Positions 5,857 through 13,767 of a stretch of 14,293 nt of DNA are shown piece by piece. The translations under genes and the position numbers were made by a program. The DNA is from Mogibacterium sp. (GTDB taxonomy: Bacteria; Bacillota; Clostridia; Peptostreptococcales; Anaerovoracaceae): positions 1-14,293 of the forward strand of contig JAFREV010000093.1 in assembly GCA_017434685.1 (NCBI GenBank), given 5' to 3'. Each line of letters begins with the position of its first letter. Position 1 is the first letter of the stretch. Below the pieces are notes generated by a model. The model worked only from the letters and a program-made list of their open reading frames with translations, was not told the DNA's origin and did not search any database.

Positions 5857-7128
5857 AAAGATTCGAGATATGCCAAATACGTACAGATTCTAAAGGAAGA
5901 ACTCGTGCCTGCCATGGGATGCACTGAACCGATTTCCATTGCTTATGCTGCGGCCAAGGCAAGAGAGGCTCTCGGAAAAGTCCCTGAGCGTATACTTGCT
6001 GAAGTCAGCGGCAACATCATCAAGAATGTTAAAAGCGTGGTGGTGCCGCACACGGGAGGTCTCAGAGGTATATCCGCCGCCGCAGCAGCAGGGGCAGTTG
6101 CAGGAGATCCGAATGCGGAGCTTGAGGTTATCTCCAATGTATCCGAAGACCAGATAAAGGAGATTTCCGAGTATCTTGACAAGACAGAAATCAAGGTCAA
6201 GCACGCGAGCACGGGTCACATATTTGATATAGCCATCACCGCATATGCCGGCGATGACACATCTTACGTGAGAATAGTCGACTATCACACAAACGTAGTC
6301 AGCGTTAAACACGGAAATGAAGTGCTCTTTGAAAAAGAGATCGTAGAGGCTTCTCCTGAAGCGGGCCTGACAGACAGAAGCGACTTGACCATAGAAAGCA
6401 TCGTGGATTTTGCAGACTCCGTGGATCTCGATGATGTCAGAGAGGTACTTGAGAGACAGGTGAAATACAATATGGCCATTTCGGAGGAAGGCCTCGCGGG
6501 AGACTACGGTGCCAATATCGGTAGCACGATAATGCTCGGCCACGAGTACAGCCTGAACTTCGTTATGAGAGCGTACGCAGCTGCAGGGTCTGATGCCAGG
6601 ATGAACGGATGCGAGCTTCCCGTAGTTATAAACTCCGGAAGCGGCAACCAAGGCATCACGGCGAGCGTGCCTGTAGTTGTTTATGGCAGGGGCAGAAATA
6701 AGACAGATGATGAAATGCTTCGCGCACTATGCGTATCCAATCTCGTGACCATACACATCAAGACGGGAATAGGAAGGCTGTCGGCATATTGCGGAGCCGT
6801 AAGCGCAGGATGCGGAGCAGGAGCAGGCATCGCGTATCTGCAGGGCGGCAAGGAAGATGCAGTAGCTCACACGGTAATCAACGCGATTGCCGTCGACTCG
6901 GGCATAGTGTGCGACGGAGCAAAGGCGAGCTGTGCTGCCAAGATCGCATCGGCGGTTGACGCAGGACTTATGGGGCTTGCCATGTACAACAGAGGCAACC
7001 AGTTCTTCGGCGGTGACGGAATCGTCAAAGATGGTGTTGAGAAAACAATTGAGACCGTCGGCAGACTCGCCAGATTCGGCATGAAGGAAACGGACGAAGA
7101 AATCATCAAGCTGATGCTTGAAGAGTAA
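5848..7128 (+). CDS. cyuA: L-cysteine desulfidase / serine-dehydratase-alpha-like Fe-S lyase (CyuA/UPF0597)
   Basis: A 426-residue member of the UPF0597 family (E. coli CyuA/YhaM, archaeal L-cysteine desulfidase). The family removes sulfide and ammonia from L-cysteine to give pyruvate using an oxygen-sensitive Fe-S cluster, and is related to the alpha domain of iron-dependent L-serine dehydratase. Family signatures seen are VPAMGCTEP with Cys25, the VPHTGGLRG segment near residue 66, an INSGSGNQG loop near 261, and a C-terminal cysteine cluster (Cys315, 322, 355 and 362) that probably supplies the cluster ligands. The protein is cytoplasmic and full length. AAAAGGGGTGG (5827-5837) precedes the ATG by 10 bases. 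It is the first gene of a tight plus-strand run, followed after 27 bases by split aconitase X genes. Cysteine is the likely substrate from the family, but the company of aconitase X leaves room for a different one. Confidence 0.88.
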   Translation: MDKKDSRYAKYVQILKEELVPAMGCTEPISIAYAAAKAREALGKVPERILAEVSGNIIKNVKSVVVPHTGGLRGISAAAAAGAVAGDPNAELEVISNVSEDQIKEISEYLDKTEIKVKHASTGHIFDIAITAYAGDDTSYVRIVDYHTNVVSVKHGNEVLFEKEIVEASPEAGLTDRSDLTIESIVDFADSVDLDDVREVLERQVKYNMAISEEGLAGDYGANIGSTIMLGHEYSLNFVMRAYAAAGSDARMNGCELPVVINSGSGNQGITASVPVVVYGRGRNKTDDEMLRALCVSNLVTIHIKTGIGRLSAYCGAVSAGCGAGAGIAYLQGGKEDAVAHTVINAIAVDSGIVCDGAKASCAAKIASAVDAGLMGLAMYNRGNQFFGGDGIVKDGVEKTIETVGRLARFGMKETDEEIIKLMLEE

Positions 7129-7142
7129 TAACAATACAGAGA

Positions 7143-7146
7143 GGAG
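7143..7146 (+). promoter_or_regulatory. Ribosome binding site that selects the aconitase X start
   Basis: GGAG, within GAGAGGAG, abuts the in-frame ATG at 7147 with no spacer, but stands 9 bases before the in-frame GTG at 7156. The GTG is therefore the more plausible start, giving a protein that begins MEYKVKLTDEQ. Confidence 0.75.
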
Positions 7147-7155
7147 ATGAGGGCA

Positions 7156-8451
7156 GTGGAATATAAAGTAAAACTGACAGATGAACAAAGAGCGATTCTC
7201 GAAGGCTCCAAAGGAGAGACACTCGCCAAGGTCATGGAGTCTCTTGTCAGATACGGAGAGCTTTTCGGTGCTACGGAGATGGTGCCTATCAGCAGCAAAT
7301 ACAATCACCTTGTAACGTCGTTCGGGCTCAAGGCTCTCGGACCTGTATACGAACTGATGGATAAACTGCTTGAGGCGGGTGCGCCGTCGGGACAGAAGTT
7401 CACGGTGGATCCGAAGCCACTCGATCCTAAGGTTCCGAGCAATCTCCTGCAGGATTTGGTATTCAAGAAATTTATGTACAGCAGGCAGAAGGATTACGAA
7501 AAACAGCTTGAGGAACTCGGACTGCTCTCGGACAACGCCTTTACCTGCACATGCTACATGGATGAGGTCGGAAACAAACCGGGCTTTGGAGAAGTTTTAA
7601 GCTGGTCAGAATCATCTGCAGTCGTGTATGCCAACTCGGTACTCGGTGCAAGATGCAACAGAAACTCCGGCATCATCGATCTGATGGGTTCGGTGATAGG
7701 ATATGTGCCAAAGTTCGGACTCCTTACTGACGAAGGCAGAAAAGCCGATTGGATAGTTGAAATAAAGTGTGAAAAAATGCCGGAGGCTCAGCTTCTCGGT
7801 TCTGCTATAGGCATGAAGGTCATGGAAGATGTGCCTTATGTCGTAGGCCTGGAAAAGTGGCTCGGCAATGAACTTAATGATGCAGCCTGCACCTACCTCA
7901 AGGACTTCGGTGCTGCGACCGCATCCAACGGAGCAGTCGGACTCTATCACATAGACGGACTCACACCTGAGGCGGTCAAAGACGGCAAGAAGCTTATCAA
8001 GAAGGATGCAAAAACTTATGTCATAGACGATGCGGAACTCGAGAGAGTATACATGGAATATCCGGTGATCTGGAAGAAACAGGATGCTGTGCCGAAACTC
8101 TGTTTCATGGGCTGTCCGCACATGAGTCTGCAGCAGCTCAAAGACTGGACCGACAAAGTTGATGAAGGTCTTAAGAAAAGCGGTGCATCAAAGGTATCAG
8201 TACCGACCGTGTTTACGGCTGCACCTGATGTTCTTGAAGCATTCGGGAAGACCGAATACGCAGACCGGCTTAAAGCCACGGGCGTCATAACTTCATACAT
8301 TTGCCCTTTGATGTATATGAACAATCCTCTGAGTGAAAAGATGCCTGTTATTACATCAAGCAACAAGCTCAGAACATACACATCCGCCAGATATTACACG
8401 GATGATGAAATACTTGAGCAGATTACGCAAAACAGGAAAGGAGGCAAATAA
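7156..8451 (+). CDS. Aconitase X large (catalytic) subunit, DUF521
   Basis: A 431-residue homologue of the aconitase X large subunit (AcnX, DUF521). Characterised members are cis-3-hydroxy-L-proline dehydratase in bacteria and phosphomevalonate dehydratase in archaea, both Fe-S hydro-lyases. Typical blocks are MVPISSKYNH near residue 43, WSESSAVVYANSVLGAR at 150-166, GYVPKFG near 182 and a GCPH motif with Cys320. Other cysteines that could hold the cluster are 131, 133, 167, 316 and 383. Position 167 in GARCNRNSG is Cys, where my memory of the family is Thr (GARTNR), suggesting a divergent subgroup. The small subunit follows after one base, so the enzyme is the split two-subunit form. GTG 7156 is preferred over ATG 7147 on ribosome-binding-site spacing. 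The substrate cannot be told from the sequence: hydroxyproline-like is possible, and no pyrroline-carboxylate reductase or racemase is in view. Confidence 0.88.
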   Translation: MEYKVKLTDEQRAILEGSKGETLAKVMESLVRYGELFGATEMVPISSKYNHLVTSFGLKALGPVYELMDKLLEAGAPSGQKFTVDPKPLDPKVPSNLLQDLVFKKFMYSRQKDYEKQLEELGLLSDNAFTCTCYMDEVGNKPGFGEVLSWSESSAVVYANSVLGARCNRNSGIIDLMGSVIGYVPKFGLLTDEGRKADWIVEIKCEKMPEAQLLGSAIGMKVMEDVPYVVGLEKWLGNELNDAACTYLKDFGAATASNGAVGLYHIDGLTPEAVKDGKKLIKKDAKTYVIDDAELERVYMEYPVIWKKQDAVPKLCFMGCPHMSLQQLKDWTDKVDEGLKKSGASKVSVPTVFTAAPDVLEAFGKTEYADRLKATGVITSYICPLMYMNNPLSEKMPVITSSNKLRTYTSARYYTDDEILEQITQNRKGGK

Positions 8452-8452
8452 G

Positions 8453-8905
8453 ATGAAGACTTTTCAGGGAAGAGTTGTAGTGCCGGGCAGGGTTTCTGCA
8501 GAAGCACTCGTTTCTCACAATGGACTTAACACCCTTGCCTCCTTCCAAAAGGCTCTCCAGTTCGGAGATAAGAAAGCGACATGCGGAGATCAGAACAATC
8601 CGGATCTCTACGGAAAGCAAATGGCCGGTAAGGCCCTGTGCCTGCCGCAGACCATAGGCTCGACTACCGGCGGACTCGTGCTTTACTGTGCGTGCTCGAT
8701 GGGGAGACAGCCTGCGTGCATGCTGTTTTCAAACCCTATAGATTCATTGGCAGGAGCCGGAGCCGTGCTCGCGGATGTCTGGCTTGAAGACGTAAAGATG
8801 CCTGTTGTTGACTCGCTCGGAGATGAGTTCCTCGAGTATGTAAAAGACGGCATGAACATAATCGTGCAGGAAGAAGGCAAAGTTTTAGTAACCGACGCAT
8901 TCTAA
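8453..8905 (+). CDS. Aconitase X small (swivel) subunit, DUF126
   Basis: A 150-residue DUF126 protein, the swivelling-domain partner of the AcnX large subunit. It begins with the GRVVVPGRVSAEALV strand block typical of the family and has the IGSTTGG turn at residues 68-74, where the family usually places a Ser-rich active-site loop. NPIDSLAGAGAVLADVW around 94-110 fits the conserved Gly-Ala-rich helix. The start at 8453 follows GGAGG (8440-8444) with 8 bases between, and one base after the large-subunit stop, so the two are translationally linked and should form one hydro-lyase. A longer reading from an upstream ATG at 8333 would overlap the large subunit by over 100 bases and is not supported. 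Four cysteines (44, 63, 79 and 81) plus Cys89 make it unusually Cys-rich, though their role is unknown. Confidence 0.88.
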   Translation: MKTFQGRVVVPGRVSAEALVSHNGLNTLASFQKALQFGDKKATCGDQNNPDLYGKQMAGKALCLPQTIGSTTGGLVLYCACSMGRQPACMLFSNPIDSLAGAGAVLADVWLEDVKMPVVDSLGDEFLEYVKDGMNIIVQEEGKVLVTDAF

Positions 8906-8915
8906 AGGAGCAACT

Positions 8916-9404
8916 ATGGTACTGACTAAGGAAGATATTATTAAGATTTTAGAGAATAAGAGGATTAAGTATGAAATGGTGGAGCATCAGGCGGTGTTTA
9001 CGATTGACGAGATGCTCGACTGCGATTTGCCGCATCCGGATCAGATTGCAAAGAACCTGTTCATCAGGGATGACAAGAAGCGCAAATACTATTTGATCAC
9101 TTGTCTTGAGGATAAAAAAGTTAATCTAAAGGAGTTCAGAAAAGAACACGACACCCGTCCGCTGACATTCGCATCGGAGGACGACCTGATGGCCAAGATG
9201 GGACTTATCAGGGGAGCCGTGACTCCGTTCGGAATACTTGCGAATGAGGAAAAAGACATCATCGTATTTCTGGACAAGGATTACGAGAACAAGATAATGG
9301 GAATTCATCCGTGCGACAACACAGCGACTGTGTTTGTAAATACACGCGACGTTGTAAAGCTTCTGAAAGAGCACGGAAACGAGATTCACTTCATAAAGAT
9401 GTAG
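8916..9404 (+). CDS. ProXp-ala / YbaK-like prolyl-tRNA editing protein
   Basis: A 162-residue stand-alone YbaK/ProRS-associated (INS-type) domain protein that most resembles ProXp-ala (also called ProX or PrdX), which hydrolyses alanine mischarged onto tRNA-Pro. The family lysine is Lys46 in the QIAKNLFIRD segment, the GxxxP motif is GAVTP at 100-104, and GIHPCDN at 129-135 matches the C-terminal conserved turn. The length is that of the single domain. AAAGGAG (8904-8910) precedes the ATG by 5 bases, and the gene starts 10 bases after the aconitase X small subunit, so it is almost certainly in the same operon. Related PrdX genes accompany clostridial proline-reductase operons, which makes the proline link here suggestive. 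Editing activity is expected from the family but not proven for this protein. Confidence 0.88.
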   Translation: MVLTKEDIIKILENKRIKYEMVEHQAVFTIDEMLDCDLPHPDQIAKNLFIRDDKKRKYYLITCLEDKKVNLKEFRKEHDTRPLTFASEDDLMAKMGLIRGAVTPFGILANEEKDIIVFLDKDYENKIMGIHPCDNTATVFVNTRDVVKLLKEHGNEIHFIKM

Positions 9405-9423
9405 AGCCGGGTGCAAGCAGAGT

Positions 9424-9975
9424 ATGAGTAAGACTATGATCATTGACGGGCTTGAAGTTGCCGTGACCAAAAAGCGCATCAAGAGAATGAACATGCGCAT
9501 CAAGGAGCCTGACGGCAGAGTCGTCATCAGCGCTCCGTACGGCACATCGGATTTTATGATAAAAAGCTTCGTCAGAAGCAAAAGGAACTGGCTTGATAAA
9601 AACATTAAGCGTATAGTTGAGAGGGCGGAGGCTCATCCTGCGCCAAAGACAAAGGCGGAGAAGGAAGCCGCAAGGCGAGAACTCAAAGCCCGTATAGCTG
9701 AGAGGCTGCCACAGATCGAGGACATCACGGGACTTTACAGCAACGGTTGGACCGTGAGGGACATGCATACGAGATGGGGCAGTTGCAATACAAAAACGCA
9801 TCACCTGAATTTCAGCCTCATGCTGGCCTCGAGGTCGGATGAGGAGCTTGATTATGTCATAGTTCACGAACTCGTGCATACCGTGGTACCGAATCACGGA
9901 GCGGATTTCTATGCGATGATGGACAGATTTATGCCGAACTGGAAGAGCATCAGAAGGGGCCTTCACAGGACATGA
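9424..9975 (+). CDS. YgjP-like M48-type zinc metallopeptidase (DUF45)
   Basis: A 183-residue protein of the YgjP/DUF45 family (PF01863), small soluble metalloproteases related to SprT and wedge-type peptidases. The zinc-binding HExxH is His148-Glu-Leu-Val-His152, with a third ligand likely at His158 in NHGADFY. The strongly conserved RWGSC block lies at 117-121. The N-terminal third is basic with a beta-rich domain (KRIKRMNMRI, GRVVISAPYG), and residues about 62-98 look like a charged helix. There is no signal peptide or membrane helix. The gene begins 19 bases after the editing-protein gene. Its ribosome binding site is weak (GCAGAG-like, close to the ATG), so expression may depend partly on upstream translation. 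The cellular substrate is unknown. Confidence 0.9.
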   Translation: MSKTMIIDGLEVAVTKKRIKRMNMRIKEPDGRVVISAPYGTSDFMIKSFVRSKRNWLDKNIKRIVERAEAHPAPKTKAEKEAARRELKARIAERLPQIEDITGLYSNGWTVRDMHTRWGSCNTKTHHLNFSLMLASRSDEELDYVIVHELVHTVVPNHGADFYAMMDRFMPNWKSIRRGLHRT

Positions 9976-10027
9976 TGTAAATGATGCAGACATAAAAGTT
10001 ATTAACAGAATCAAAAGGAAAGGGTAA

Positions 10028-12367
10028 ATGGAAGTACCACACCTGATAGTCGATCTTGCGATAATGCTTACCACCGCTGCAGTGGTAACGATCACCTTCA
10101 AGAAACTCAATATACCAAGCATTCTGGGGTATATTCTTGCGGGCTTTTTAATCAGCCCGAATTTTCCTCTCTTTCTGGATATTTCGAGTCAGGAATCCAT
10201 AGAGACATGGAGCGAGATCGGAGTCGTAATCATACTGTTTCATATAGGGCTTGAGTTCGATTTCCATAAACTCGCAGACATCGGAAGCACAGCCATTGTA
10301 TCTGCCGCGGTCAAAATGGGAGGAGTAATGTTCATCGGCTATGCCTTCGGCAGACTGCTTGGCATGAGCACAATGAACTGCGTATTCCTCGGAGCTATGC
10401 TCTCTATCAGTTCGACCGTAGTAATCCAAAAATGCTTCGACGAAATGGGACTGTCAGAAAAGAAGTTCGCAAAACTCGTTATGGGCTCTCTCGTAATGGA
10501 GGATGTCTTCGCCGTATTTATGATGGTAATACTTACAACTATGGCGGCGAGCAAAGCGGGAAGCACGGCAGATACCGTCACACATCTTTTCTTTATGACT
10601 TGCTATCTGGTAATCTGGCTGATAATCGGAATTTTTCTCGTGCCTACATTTCTCAATAAAGCAATGGACCTTATGAACGATGAGACGTTGACACTGCTCA
10701 GCATAGGATTCTGTTTCCTTATGGCATTGCTTGCTCATTGGTTGGGATTCTCGATGGAACTCGGAGCATTTCTTGCAGGATCGTTCTTTGCAAGCACTGT
10801 GCATGTACACGACATAGAGAGGGTGACATCGGGCATCAAAGACATGTTCGGTGCGGTATTTTTCCTGTCTGTTGGAATGATGGTGGACCCTGCGATAATT
10901 ACGAGCAGATGGACATCGATAGTTCCTATTGCGATAGTCGCGGTTGTGGCCAAACTCATATTTGCAACTATCGGAGTGCTTCTTTCGGGACAGGATGCGG
11001 AGACGGCAATCAGAGCCGGTACATCGCTCGCACCTATCGGAGAATTTTCATTCATCATCGCGTCGCTGGGAATAACCCTCGGAGTTATGGATGAATATCT
11101 CTATCCGGTGATCGTTGCGGCATCTATTCTTACGATTATGTTCACGCCTGTTTTCATCAAGCAGACGGATTCAATAATTGCTCTTGCATCGCGCATACTG
11201 CCGGAAAGAATTAAGGAAATAATACGGAACTACACCTCTTCCGATCAGGACAGAGAAGAGCATACATCAGAATGGAAAGTAGTCCTTAAGGATTACTTCC
11301 TCAAATTCATAATATACGGAAGCATTATGGCGGTTGCTGTCATAGCCGGCTGCAAACTGATATATCCGAACCTTCCGGAGGCTCTCGGAGACACCGGCGC
11401 TGCTATTGTTTCGACTGCTTTGATATATGTCGTAATTCTTGTATTTGCAATGCCTTTCCTCGGAAGAAGAAATGCGGCATTTACCAAACTCTGGGTAGAC
11501 AGGCTCTCCAACAGGCCGCCGCTTGTGGCCATGATGATGCTTAAAATCGGAGTTCTGATATTGCTGGCACTTATTCCGCTTATCGTACTCTTCGACATGC
11601 GCAACCCGCTGCTTCTCCTGCTGATACCGGCGGCGCTCTATCTGATAGGCAGGTCCGACTTCATCTCCACGTATTATCTGCAGCTTGAAGCGAGATTCCT
11701 GGCAAATCTTAATCAGACGACTATTGCCGAGCGCGCCATCGGAACCGGTTGGATGGAGGCTTTCGATGAGGACTATTTCATCACGAGCTGGTATGTACCG
11801 AAGGGTGCGCCTTACGCAGGCAAATCACTTGCGGATCTTAAATGGGGCAAATATGAGAATGTATATGTCGTAAAGATTAAAAGAGACGAAAAAAACATCA
11901 CCATGCCACTCGGCAAGACCGTAATTATGGAGGGCGACAAAATACACGGAATCGGGGATAAGACCGCGCTTCCGACATTCTTGAACACGATCGCCACCGA
12001 AAGAGCTAAGCCGATCAGAACTCTCAGGGAGTTTATTGCGATTGATTATGACGAAACTGACCACGCGCTCGCACTTGCGACATTCAAGGTCAGGGGCACT
12101 GAACGATATGTGGGTAAGACGGTCAGAAAGAGCAAACTCAACATAAGCAATCGCGTCATGATACTCGGAATTGAGAGAGAAGGATACGCCATAAAGATGC
12201 CGGATCCTAATATGCGTATAGAGAAGGGCGACATACTCTGGCTCATCGGGACAAGCGATAACCTGAGTATCATAGCAGCACAGTCCGTAGGAGAAGTCGG
12301 ATCCCGATGCGTAATCCCTGAAGGTTATTACGAAAAACTAGTGGAAGAAAAAGGCGGTGCAAAATAA
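10028..12367 (+). CDS. CPA2-family cation:proton antiporter with two TrkA_C domains
   Basis: A 779-residue membrane transporter. Residues 1-380 form a sodium/proton-exchanger domain (PF00999) with a dozen or so helices, including FHIGLEFDF (71-79), SSTVV (128-132), an acidic pair Glu158-Asp159 where KefB/KefC proteins carry Gln-Asp, and SLAPIGEFSF (333-342). A charged linker (about 390-425) leads to a second membrane block of roughly four helices (about 426-542). The C-terminal cytoplasmic part has two TrkA_C/RCK_C-like domains, about 577-655 and 665-752, with no nucleotide-binding TrkA_N domain. The protein probably exchanges K+ or Na+ for protons across the inner membrane under ligand control. 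AAAGGAAAGGG (10014-10024) precedes the ATG by 3 bases, with its AAAGGA core 8 bases away. The 52-base gap before the gene shows no clear promoter. The stop overlaps the next start. Confidence 0.9.
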   Translation: MEVPHLIVDLAIMLTTAAVVTITFKKLNIPSILGYILAGFLISPNFPLFLDISSQESIETWSEIGVVIILFHIGLEFDFHKLADIGSTAIVSAAVKMGGVMFIGYAFGRLLGMSTMNCVFLGAMLSISSTVVIQKCFDEMGLSEKKFAKLVMGSLVMEDVFAVFMMVILTTMAASKAGSTADTVTHLFFMTCYLVIWLIIGIFLVPTFLNKAMDLMNDETLTLLSIGFCFLMALLAHWLGFSMELGAFLAGSFFASTVHVHDIERVTSGIKDMFGAVFFLSVGMMVDPAIITSRWTSIVPIAIVAVVAKLIFATIGVLLSGQDAETAIRAGTSLAPIGEFSFIIASLGITLGVMDEYLYPVIVAASILTIMFTPVFIKQTDSIIALASRILPERIKEIIRNYTSSDQDREEHTSEWKVVLKDYFLKFIIYGSIMAVAVIAGCKLIYPNLPEALGDTGAAIVSTALIYVVILVFAMPFLGRRNAAFTKLWVDRLSNRPPLVAMMMLKIGVLILLALIPLIVLFDMRNPLLLLLIPAALYLIGRSDFISTYYLQLEARFLANLNQTTIAERAIGTGWMEAFDEDYFITSWYVPKGAPYAGKSLADLKWGKYENVYVVKIKRDEKNITMPLGKTVIMEGDKIHGIGDKTALPTFLNTIATERAKPIRTLREFIAIDYDETDHALALATFKVRGTERYVGKTVRKSKLNISNRVMILGIEREGYAIKMPDPNMRIEKGDILWLIGTSDNLSIIAAQSVGEVGSRCVIPEGYYEKLVEEKGGAK

Positions 12368-13263
12368 TGGATTGGGCGATAATATCTAAATTCATACTGC
12401 CGCCTTTGGTCGGTGCAGTTATAGGCTATTTTACAAACCTTATAGCCGTTAAAATGCTCTTCTTCCCACATGAGGAGAAGAGGATTTTCGGTCGCAGAGT
12501 TCCATTCACGCCGGGCGCCATTCCAAAGGGCAAAGCGAGGCTTGCAAAGGCAGCGGGAGATATAGTCCAAAACGACCTCTTTACCAAAGAGGACATCTCA
12601 AGCCGCCTCCTGACGGAAGAGGTCGAAAAGCCCCTGATAGACAGGGCTATGGGTGTGCTATCTGAAAACATCAAGGACACCGGCAGCATACTCATCGGAA
12701 GCGAAGAAAAGTATGATGAACTTGAAACGAGCTTTGCGAATCTGCTCAGCGAAAAGATAAGTGAAGCCATCAAAAAGATGGACATACAGAGCATATTGAA
12801 GCACGAAGGAAAAGAGATGATTAACAATCAGATCGGAGAGTCCCTGGTGCTCAGCCTGGTGATATCCGACAACCTCATAGATAAGGCAATGACGAGCGTA
12901 GGAGCCAAGATGGAGGAGTTCATAGATACCAAGGGCAGAGAAATGGTGCACGAGATAACATCATCTCGCATACATGACCTCGGAGAGCGGACTCCGCTTC
13001 ACGTACTGGAGCAGGCCGGCTACAGCGAGGAAGTCGTAAGGGAGAAACTCGTTACGGCATATAGGGAGTCTGTAGTAAACGCCGTGAATTCGGCGCTCAA
13101 GAGGATAGATGTTGCCTCTATAGTCGAAAATAAGATAAACTCGATGTCGGTAGAGGAACTGGAAAATGGAGTACTTCAGGTAATGGAGACCGAGCTCAAC
13201 ATGATAGTCAGACTCGGCGCACTAATAGGCCTGATTATAGGAAGCATAAATATATTCATATAG
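12367..13263 (+). CDS. DUF445 family membrane protein
   Basis: A 298-residue member of DUF445 (B. subtilis YheB type). The N-terminal helix (residues 8-33) contains LVGAVIGYFTNLIAVKMLF, the family hallmark, followed by the conserved VPFTPGAIPKGK block at 45-56. The middle is a long, charged, helical region, and the C-terminus returns to the membrane with LGALIGLIIGSINIFI (283-298). The result is a hairpin-like protein anchored at both ends with a large soluble section. The ATG shares its A with the TAA stop of the antiporter (TAATG at 12365-12369), which indicates translational coupling and suggests a shared task at the membrane. DUF445 has no established biochemical role; some members have been discussed in stress or envelope contexts, so function is left open. 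Confidence 0.9.
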   Translation: MDWAIISKFILPPLVGAVIGYFTNLIAVKMLFFPHEEKRIFGRRVPFTPGAIPKGKARLAKAAGDIVQNDLFTKEDISSRLLTEEVEKPLIDRAMGVLSENIKDTGSILIGSEEKYDELETSFANLLSEKISEAIKKMDIQSILKHEGKEMINNQIGESLVLSLVISDNLIDKAMTSVGAKMEEFIDTKGREMVHEITSSRIHDLGERTPLHVLEQAGYSEEVVREKLVTAYRESVVNAVNSALKRIDVASIVENKINSMSVEELENGVLQVMETELNMIVRLGALIGLIIGSINIFI

Positions 13264-13280
13264 AGAAAGGAAAAAGAAAA

Positions 13281-13760
13281 ATGAAGAAATTTGTAATCGA
13301 GATGGAAGACGGCGGAGTAATGAAGGGCGAACTTTATGAGGATATCGCACCTAAGACCGTGGCAAATTTTGAAAAACTGGCAGGCGAAGGGTTCTATGAC
13401 GGACTTATCTTTCACAGAGTAATTCCGGGATTCATGATCCAGGGCGGTTGTCCTAACGGTAACGGAATGGGCGGCCCGGGATACACTATCGAGGGCGAGT
13501 TCTCATCCAACGGATTCAAGAACGATCTCAAGCACGAGAGAGGGGTTCTCTCGATGGCAAGAGCAATGGATCCTAACTCGGCAGGTTCACAGTTCTTCAT
13601 CATGACTTCCACATCACCTCATCTCGACGGCGACTATGCTGCATTCGGAAAGGTTACCGAGGGCATGGATACTGCAGATAAAATCGTAAACAGCAAGAGA
13701 GATATGATGGATAAACCGCTCGAAGACCAGAAGATAAAAAGCATTAAAGTTGAGGGATAG
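13281..13760 (+). CDS. Cyclophilin-type peptidyl-prolyl cis-trans isomerase
   Basis: A 159-residue single-domain cyclophilin (PF00160) that speeds cis-trans isomerisation of proline peptide bonds. The catalytic block is FHRVIPGFMIQGG at 44-56, with Arg46 matching Arg55 of human CypA and Phe51, Met52 and Gln54 lining the pocket. SQFFI at 103-107 supplies the pocket phenylalanine. In PHLDGDYAAFGKV (113-125) the CypA Trp121 and His126 positions are His114 and Tyr119, a common bacterial variation expected to weaken cyclosporin binding. No signal peptide is seen, so it is cytoplasmic. AGAAAGG (13264-13270) precedes the ATG by 10 bases, and the gene lies 17 bases after DUF445, likely in the same transcript. 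Confidence 0.96.
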   Translation: MKKFVIEMEDGGVMKGELYEDIAPKTVANFEKLAGEGFYDGLIFHRVIPGFMIQGGCPNGNGMGGPGYTIEGEFSSNGFKNDLKHERGVLSMARAMDPNSAGSQFFIMTSTSPHLDGDYAAFGKVTEGMDTADKIVNSKRDMMDKPLEDQKIKSIKVEG

Positions 13761-13767
13761 TTAAAAG

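Noticed and set aside
5890..6651. Long minus-strand open frame (253 codons) opposite the CyuA-like gene
   Set aside because: It lies wholly antisense to a strongly conserved enzyme, has no recognisable domain and is rich in Cys, His and Tyr in the way mirror frames are. It is a shadow of codon bias.
7147..7155. ATG at 7147 as start of the aconitase X large subunit
   Set aside because: The ribosome binding site abuts this ATG with no spacer; the in-frame GTG at 7156 has 9-base spacing. The ATG is not fully excluded.
8333..8452. Upstream ATG extending the aconitase X small subunit by 40 residues
   Set aside because: The extension overlaps the large-subunit C-terminus out of frame, has no ribosome binding site and lies before the conserved domain start; ATG 8453 has a strong GGAGG.
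9391..10122. Minus-strand open frame (243 codons) across the YgjP-like gene and the start of the antiporter
   Set aside because: It covers two well-supported plus-strand genes, shows no family resemblance and has no convincing ribosome binding site.
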